Assembly (NCBI GenBank): GCA_039812465.1
Contig: JBDIAS010000032.1
Span: 1 to 26,481, forward strand
From: Austwickia sp039812465
GTDB lineage: Bacteria > Actinomycetota > Actinomycetes > Actinomycetales > Dermatophilaceae
Reading direction: 5' to 3'
Length of the DNA: 26,481 bases
The translations under genes were made by a program, and so were the position numbers. Within the stretch, counting starts at the first letter, position 1, and every line of letters begins with the position of its first letter. Under the pieces are notes generated by a model. It was not told the DNA's origin and did not search any database. It was given only the letters and a program-made list of their open reading frames with translations. This document shows, piece by piece, positions 23,301 to 26,481 of the stretch.

Positions 23301-24104
23301 CGCGATCTTGGTGAGCAGGTCCGCGACGCCCGGCAGGGACCCGACGAGCGCGGCGGCCCGCTCCCGGACGGCCTTCGTCAGCAGGATCTCCCGGCACGGT
23401 GGCGCCCACAGGCCGTGCGCGGCCGGGCCGAGGCTGCGCTGGTCGGCGGCGGCGAAGTGCCGTACCTCCACCACCTCGTCCCCGAAGAACTCGACGCGGA
23501 CCGGGTGCGACTCCGTCGGCGGGAACACGTCCAGGATCCCGCCCCGCACCGCGAACTCGCCGCGCCTCTCGACCAGGTCCGTGCGCGCGTAGGCCGCGCC
23601 GACGAGCGCCTCCACGACCTCCTGCAGCGGGCGCTCGTCGCCCACCCGCAGGGCGACGGGGGCCAGCTCGGCCAGGCCGGTGGCGATGGGTTGCAGGAGG
23701 GCGCGGACGGGCACGACGAGCGCGCGGATCGGACCGTACGAGGGATCGTCGGGGTCGGGATATGCCAGGCGACGCACCACGGCCAGCCGGCGTCCCACCG
23801 TGTCGCTGCGCGGGCTCAGCCGCTCGTGCGGCAGCGTTTCCCAGCTGGGCAGCACCGCGACGGCGTCGGCAGGCATCGTCCCGCGCAGCGCCCCGGCGAG
23901 GTCGTCCGCCTCCCGGCTGGTGGCGCACACCAGGACGACGGGCGCACCCTGCGGGTCGAGGTCCGCCAGCGCGGCGGCCAGCAGCGGGCGGGCGCCCGCC
24001 GCCACTGTGACGTCGACGCGCGGTTCCCCCCGCCGGGCCAGGTCGGCGAGTCGGGCGACCGACTCTAGCTCGCGCAGCGCCGCCACCAGGCGGGTCAGGC
24101 TCAT
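20298..24104 (-). CDS. mfd: transcription-repair coupling factor Mfd
   Basis: This 1268-residue ATP-driven translocase removes stalled RNA polymerase and recruits UvrA to damaged template strands. Order: UvrB-like N-terminal modules (ELESVARLADLARRG, EVVEALVGAAYARTDLVERRGEFAVRGGILDVFP), RNA-polymerase-interaction domain (about 575-625, RPGDYVVHEQHGVGRFVEM), helicase domain with GDVGYGKTEIAVRAAFKA (about 735), VVIDEEQRFGVEHKEQ (about 835) and MSATPIPRTLEMA, TRG motif region, and C-terminal domain GAGNLLGGEQSGHIEGVGFD. It is longer than usual (about 1150-1200) because of a Gly/Asp/Pro repeat insertion (about 376-418) and an Ala-rich one (about 481-515). The ATG at 24102-24104 has GGAGGGG about nine bases upstream. 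Confidence 0.97.
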   Translation of the reverse strand: MSLTRLVAALRELESVARLADLARRGEPRVDVTVAAGARPLLAAALADLDPQGAPVVLVCATSREADDLAGALRGTMPADAVAVLPSWETLPHERLSPRSDTVGRRLAVVRRLAYPDPDDPSYGPIRALVVPVRALLQPIATGLAELAPVALRVGDERPLQEVVEALVGAAYARTDLVERRGEFAVRGGILDVFPPTESHPVRVEFFGDEVVEVRHFAAADQRSLGPAAHGLWAPPCREILLTKAVRERAAALVGSLPGVADLLTKIAAGVTVEGIESLGPVLVDGMESVLDLLPEGARILVSDPERVRARARDLVATSEEFLEASWLGAAAGAPVPVDLQSVLGEGSFWTLSRAREHAMERGLAWWSMSPFATDAELGRVGGLGADPGDSGKPGGPGGVGASGGVGDLGDVGDPGDDVVVVTVPSRDVTSYRGRQDDLVSDARRWIADGRPVAIVTEGAGLARRLTEVLAGEEIPARLDDPEPTQGAAADGAPAAGSPVAGASAAAAGRAARGSSAQIDGLAPGVTLMTGALVRGFSVGQDGPVVLTETDIMGAGGSASGGSTRDMRRMPSRRRNQVDPLQLRPGDYVVHEQHGVGRFVEMTQRTVQGATREYVVVEYAASKRGQPGDRLFVPTDQLDLLTRYVGGEAPSLHKLGGSDWAKTKSRARRHVRQIAGELIRLYSARMASSGRAFAPDSPWQAELEDAFAYIETPDQLSSIDEVKADMEKEVPMDRLICGDVGYGKTEIAVRAAFKAIQDGTQVAVLVPTTLLVQQHFVTFSERYAPFPVTVKALSRFQSDAEAAAVIAGLADGSVDLVIGTHRLLSPNVRFKNLGLVVIDEEQRFGVEHKEQLKALRTNVDVLAMSATPIPRTLEMAVTGIREMSTLATPPEERHPVLTYVGAYAERQVVAAIRRELLREGQVFFVHNRVSSIERTAARLRELLPEARIATAHGKMAESRLEQVVVDFWEKRFDVLVCTTIVETGLDVSNANTLIVDRADVLGLSQLHQLRGRVGRGRERAYAYFLYPGETPLTETAHDRLATIASHTDLGAGMAVAMKDLEIRGAGNLLGGEQSGHIEGVGFDLYVRLVGEAVADFRDGGDGAEKVREIKIELPVDAHLPHDYVPGERLRLEAYKKLAAVVDEAELDAIVAELVDRYGPLPEPARNLVEVARLRTIARAAGIADVGVQGRQIRFSPVELPESRRLRLTRLHKGAVIKPAVRQVLVPAPMTAPVGGRPLRDVAVLEWAGQLIRTIMLEDLTRTGHPASA

Positions 24105-24327
24105 GGACCGCGTCCCCTCCTTCTCGCGGGGCCGTCGACCGGCCCGCAGGCCCCCCTCAGGTCGGTCGCGGCGCGCCGGACCGCCCGGGGTGTGGTGCCA
24201 CGTCGGATCGTACGGGAGCCGAGGTGGCCACTGCCCACCCGGCCAGGCGGGCCGCCGTCCCGGGGGCTCCGTAGGTCAGGGCCCTAGGGAGGCGTCATAG
24301 TCGGTCGTCTACAGTGAAATCCCTTGT

Positions 24328-24340
24328 GTTACAAAGTTAT
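24328..24340 (+). promoter_or_regulatory. GTTAC direct repeat in an AT-rich island before the glycosyltransferase gene
   Basis: The divergent region 24105-24370 is GC-rich except for about 24297-24350. There, GTTAC-AAA-GTTAT forms a short direct repeat, about 30 bp before the first possible start codon. GTTAC-type direct repeats are bound by cell-wall response regulators of the MtrA type in actinobacteria; this one is too short to assign. The AT-rich stretch is the most likely promoter area of the downstream gene. Confidence 0.3.
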
Positions 24341-24370
24341 TAGTCATCCCTCGCATCTGTCCCCCCGCAG

Positions 24371-25819
24371 ATGTCGCGCTATCCCCTGGCGAAAGAACCC
24401 CTCATGGATAAAGCCGTCGCCGGCGCCGTCCTGGTGCTGGGCGCCCCCCTGCTCGGAGCCCGCGCGCTGGTCGCCTACCGGCAGACCGGCAGGGTCCTCC
24501 ACACCCGTACCGTGGTCGGCCACGATGGCCGGACGTTCACGTTGTGCTCCTTCGCGGGCGAGGCGATCGGAGCGCGGTTGCCCCAGCTCGTCCACGTCGT
24601 GCGCGGTCAGCTGCGGTTCGTCGGGCCGGCGCCGCGCCCCCCCGCGCCCCGGGTCTACCGTCCACACGACCGCACGTCGTTCGCGTCCGCCGTGGCGCCC
24701 GGGATCTTCTGCTCCGACCGGCTGCGCTCCTACACCGGCATCGCGTACGAGCGCGCCGCCCCCGCCCCCACCCGCCGGCGCGGGCCGCTCCCGGACCGGC
24801 CCGAGGCGCGGTCGGTGTCCGTCGATGGGCCGCTCGATTCCCCCGACGGGCGGGAACCGGAGCCCACCTCGTGGCAACCCGAGGACCAGTCGCTGCTTCG
24901 CCCGGCCAACGTCGCCCTGATCGCCCGGTCCGTGCTGGCCCGCGCCCTCGGCGGGCACGGCGTCGACGGCGAAGCCCCCGACATGTTCGAGCTGCTCGGC
25001 GTGGACATCACCAACGCGAGCATGGATCAGGCCCTCGCGTGGATCGCCCGCGCCGCGTCCGCGCCCCATGGCGGCGCGATGGGCGCGGCGGTCGGGGACC
25101 GCCGGGCGATCGACGGCGGCCCGAGCGCCCGCATGGTGTGCTTCGTGAACCCGAGTTGCCTGAACACCGCCGTCGAGGACGCGGACTACCTGGCCGTGCT
25201 CCAGGACGCGGACCTGGTGCTCGCCGACGGCATCGGCGTGCGCATGGCGGCGCGGCTGCGCGGGATCGCGCTGCGGGACAACGTCAACGGGACCGACCTG
25301 TTCCCGCGGCTCTGCCGTCGGGCGCGGCGCCTGGACCTGCCGCTGTTCCTGCTCGGCGCCCGCGACGGCGTGGCACGCGAGGCCGCGCAGGAGATGATCC
25401 GCCAGGTGCCTGGCCTTCGGATCGCGGGGACCCACCACGGCTACATCGCGGACGACCCGGCCCTGGAGGCCGGGGTGATCGCCGAGATCAACGCCTCCGG
25501 GGCCCGCATGCTGCTGGTCGGCATGGGGGCACCCCATCAGGAACGCTGGCTCGCCCGGCACCGCCATCGGTTGAAGGTGCCGGTCGTGATCGGCGTGGGC
25601 GGCCTGTTCGACTTCTACTCCGGACGGATCCCCCGCGCGCCGCTGTGGGTCCGCGAGATCGGGATGGAGTGGGTGTGGCGGCTCGCCCAGGAGCCGCGTC
25701 GGATGTGGCGCCGGTACGTGATCGGCAACCCGCTGTTCCTCTGGCGGGTCTGGCGCGACGTCCGGGTGACCGAGTCCAGCGCGCCGCAGGGCGCGAGCCG
25801 GGACCACGCGGTCGCCTGA
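24371..25819 (+). CDS. WecG/TagA/CpsF glycosyltransferase with degenerate sugar-phosphate-transferase-like N-terminus
   Basis: The protein has up to 482 residues. Residues about 205-460 are a GT26 (WecG/TagA/CpsF) domain: FELLGVDITNASMDQAL, a NPSCLNTAVEDADY region, DLVLADGIGVRMAARL with its Asp, NGTDLFPRLC, LLVGMGAPHQERW and GVGGLFDFYSGRIPRAP. This family adds a sugar to lipid-linked glycan intermediates at the membrane surface. Residues about 12-90 resemble a bacterial sugar-phosphate transferase (PglC/WbaP type): hydrophobic helix, RTVVGHDGRTFTL, LPQLVHVVRGQLRFVGPAP. The segment with the catalytic Asp-Glu is missing, so this half should be inactive. A disordered linker joins them. Starts at 24371 or 24404 are possible; neither has a good ribosome site. 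Confidence 0.88.
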   Translation: MSRYPLAKEPLMDKAVAGAVLVLGAPLLGARALVAYRQTGRVLHTRTVVGHDGRTFTLCSFAGEAIGARLPQLVHVVRGQLRFVGPAPRPPAPRVYRPHDRTSFASAVAPGIFCSDRLRSYTGIAYERAAPAPTRRRGPLPDRPEARSVSVDGPLDSPDGREPEPTSWQPEDQSLLRPANVALIARSVLARALGGHGVDGEAPDMFELLGVDITNASMDQALAWIARAASAPHGGAMGAAVGDRRAIDGGPSARMVCFVNPSCLNTAVEDADYLAVLQDADLVLADGIGVRMAARLRGIALRDNVNGTDLFPRLCRRARRLDLPLFLLGARDGVAREAAQEMIRQVPGLRIAGTHHGYIADDPALEAGVIAEINASGARMLLVGMGAPHQERWLARHRHRLKVPVVIGVGGLFDFYSGRIPRAPLWVREIGMEWVWRLAQEPRRMWRRYVIGNPLFLWRVWRDVRVTESSAPQGASRDHAVA

Positions 25820-25930
25820 CCGGCGCACGGCGCGAACCGGGACCGCGCGGCAGGGCTGGCACGACGAAGGCTGGTCGCGCTGCGCAGCGTTGGACGGCAG
25901 CGTTGCACGGCAGGGCCGGTACGACGTAGG
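25791..25930. repeat. degenerate short duplications after the glycosyltransferase gene
   Basis: GCGCGA(G/A)CCGGGACC(A/G)CGCGG occurs at 25791-25811, in the last codons, and at 25830-25850. CGGCAGGGC(T/C)GG(C/T)ACGACG(A/T)AGG occurs at 25848-25870 and 25908-25930. The second pair runs into the terminator at 25928. The 160 bp between the two convergent genes hold nothing else that I can see. Confidence 0.75.
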
Positions 25931-25960
25931 CCGCCCGGGACGATCCGTCCCGGGCGGCCT
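25928..25960. terminator. bidirectional terminator between atpD and the glycosyltransferase gene
   Basis: A perfect 15-bp stem (AGGCCGCCCGGGACG and its complement) closes a 3-base loop ATC. It lies 20 bp past the atpD stop codon and about 110 bp past the convergent glycosyltransferase gene. It has no U-tract on either strand, as in many GC-rich actinobacterial terminators. Its position means that atpD ends its transcript here. Confidence 0.88.
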
Positions 25961-25980
25961 GTCGCGAGGCGCGGTCGGCG

Positions 25981-26481
25981 TCAGGCGTTCTTCTCGATCT
26001 CGCGGGCCTGGCGCTCGACGTCGTCGAGGCCACCGCACATGAAGAAGGCCTGCTCGGGCACTGTGTCGTACTCGCCGTCGCAGATCTTGGTGAACGCCTC
26101 GACCGTCTCGTCCAGCGGCACGGTCGAGCCCTCGATGCCGGTGAACTGGGTCGCCGCGTAGGTGTTCTGCGACAGGAACCGCTGGATGCGGCGGGCGCGG
26201 TTCACCGTGATCTTGTCCTCTTCGGACAGCTCGTCCATACCGAGGATCGCGATGATGTCCTGCAGCTCCTTGTTCTTCTGCAGGATCGACTTCACCCGCA
26301 CCGCGGTGTCGTAGTGCTCCCGGCTGATGTACCGCGGGTCGAGGATCCGGCTCGTCGAGGTGAGCGGGTCCACGGCCGGGTAGATACCGAGCGAGGCGAT
26401 CTCACGGGACAGCTCGGTGGTCGCGTCGAGGTGGGCGAACGTGGTCGCCGGAGCCGGGTCGGTGTAGTCGTCCGCGGGGAC
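25981..26481 (-). CDS. atpD: ATP synthase F1 subunit beta, C-terminal part (gene continues beyond the window)
   Basis: The last 166 residues of the catalytic beta subunit of F-type ATP synthase are visible. The frame is open to the window edge, beginning VPADDYTDPAPATTFAHLDA, then the LSREIASLGIYPAVDPLTSTSRIL motif, the HYDTAVRVKSILQKNKELQDIIAILGMDELSEED segment with the DELSEED loop that contacts the gamma and epsilon subunits, and a normal C-terminus with QAFFMCGG. Nothing is truncated at the end. In actinobacteria atpC, coding for epsilon, normally follows within a few bases; here a terminator follows instead. Confidence 0.97.
   Translation of the reverse strand, partial: VPADDYTDPAPATTFAHLDATTELSREIASLGIYPAVDPLTSTSRILDPRYISREHYDTAVRVKSILQKNKELQDIIAILGMDELSEEDKITVNRARRIQRFLSQNTYAATQFTGIEGSTVPLDETVEAFTKICDGEYDTVPEQAFFMCGGLDDVERQAREIEKNA

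Noticed and set aside
20313..24068. Long plus-strand open frames opposite mfd, and similar ones opposite eno and the Mrp genes
   Set aside because: They are composition shadows in very GC-rich DNA: Arg/Ala/Pro/His-rich translations with no family motifs, antisense to well-conserved genes.
25820..25980. Remnant of atpC after atpD
   Set aside because: No frame on either strand resembles the epsilon subunit; the gap contains only short duplications and a terminator.

Overview
The window is high-GC DNA from an actinobacterium (Actinomycetota). Starts are mostly GTG, and genes inside operons overlap by 4 bp. The backbone mfd - SurA-like lipoprotein - mazG - eno - ftsB - DUF501 - ppx, all on the minus strand, is a typical actinobacterial neighbourhood. 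I cannot fix the genus; a Micrococcales-type organism is only a guess.

Layout from left to right. 1-2079: a possible gene tail, a minus-strand tRNA with a UAA (Leu) anticodon, a VapC/PIN toxin remnant, a family-5 uracil-DNA glycosylase, and a plus-strand FMN-binding stress-type protein. 2215-5085: the ftsB-DUF501-ppx operon, bracketed by two arrays of one 52-bp repeat in opposite orientations. 5019-6375: enolase and its terminator. 6621-8892: an ABC-2 type exporter (ATPase, permease) in an operon with a TetR regulator. 9055-9201: a HepT toxin remnant. 9202-16772: an eight-gene Mrp/Mnh-type cation/proton antiporter operon, order F-G-(DUF4040+B)-C-D-D-D-E. 16891-18269: mazG and the SurA-like lipoprotein. 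18481-20180: a DUF559 (PD-(D/E)XK-like) nuclease gene between two arrays of a second, longer repeat family. 20298-24104: mfd. 24371-25819: a WecG/TagA/CpsF glycosyltransferase carrying a degenerate sugar-phosphate-transferase-like N-terminus. 25981-26481: the C-terminal part of atpD, followed by a strong terminator and no atpC.

The backbone combines DNA repair and transcription coupling (mfd, udg), nucleotide clean-up (mazG), central metabolism (eno), division (ftsB) and polyphosphate or ppGpp turnover (ppx). Three blocks appear inserted into it: the DUF559 gene with its repeats, the Mrp operon, and the ABC/TetR operon.

I see no certain new defence or biosynthetic system. The most unusual signals are: two toxin C-terminal remnants, each lying in frame directly after the stop codon of a housekeeping-type gene; two unrelated intergenic repeat families that bracket genes; several proteins with recent-looking in-frame tandem expansions; the glycosyltransferase fusion; and an atpD that ends its transcription unit without atpC.
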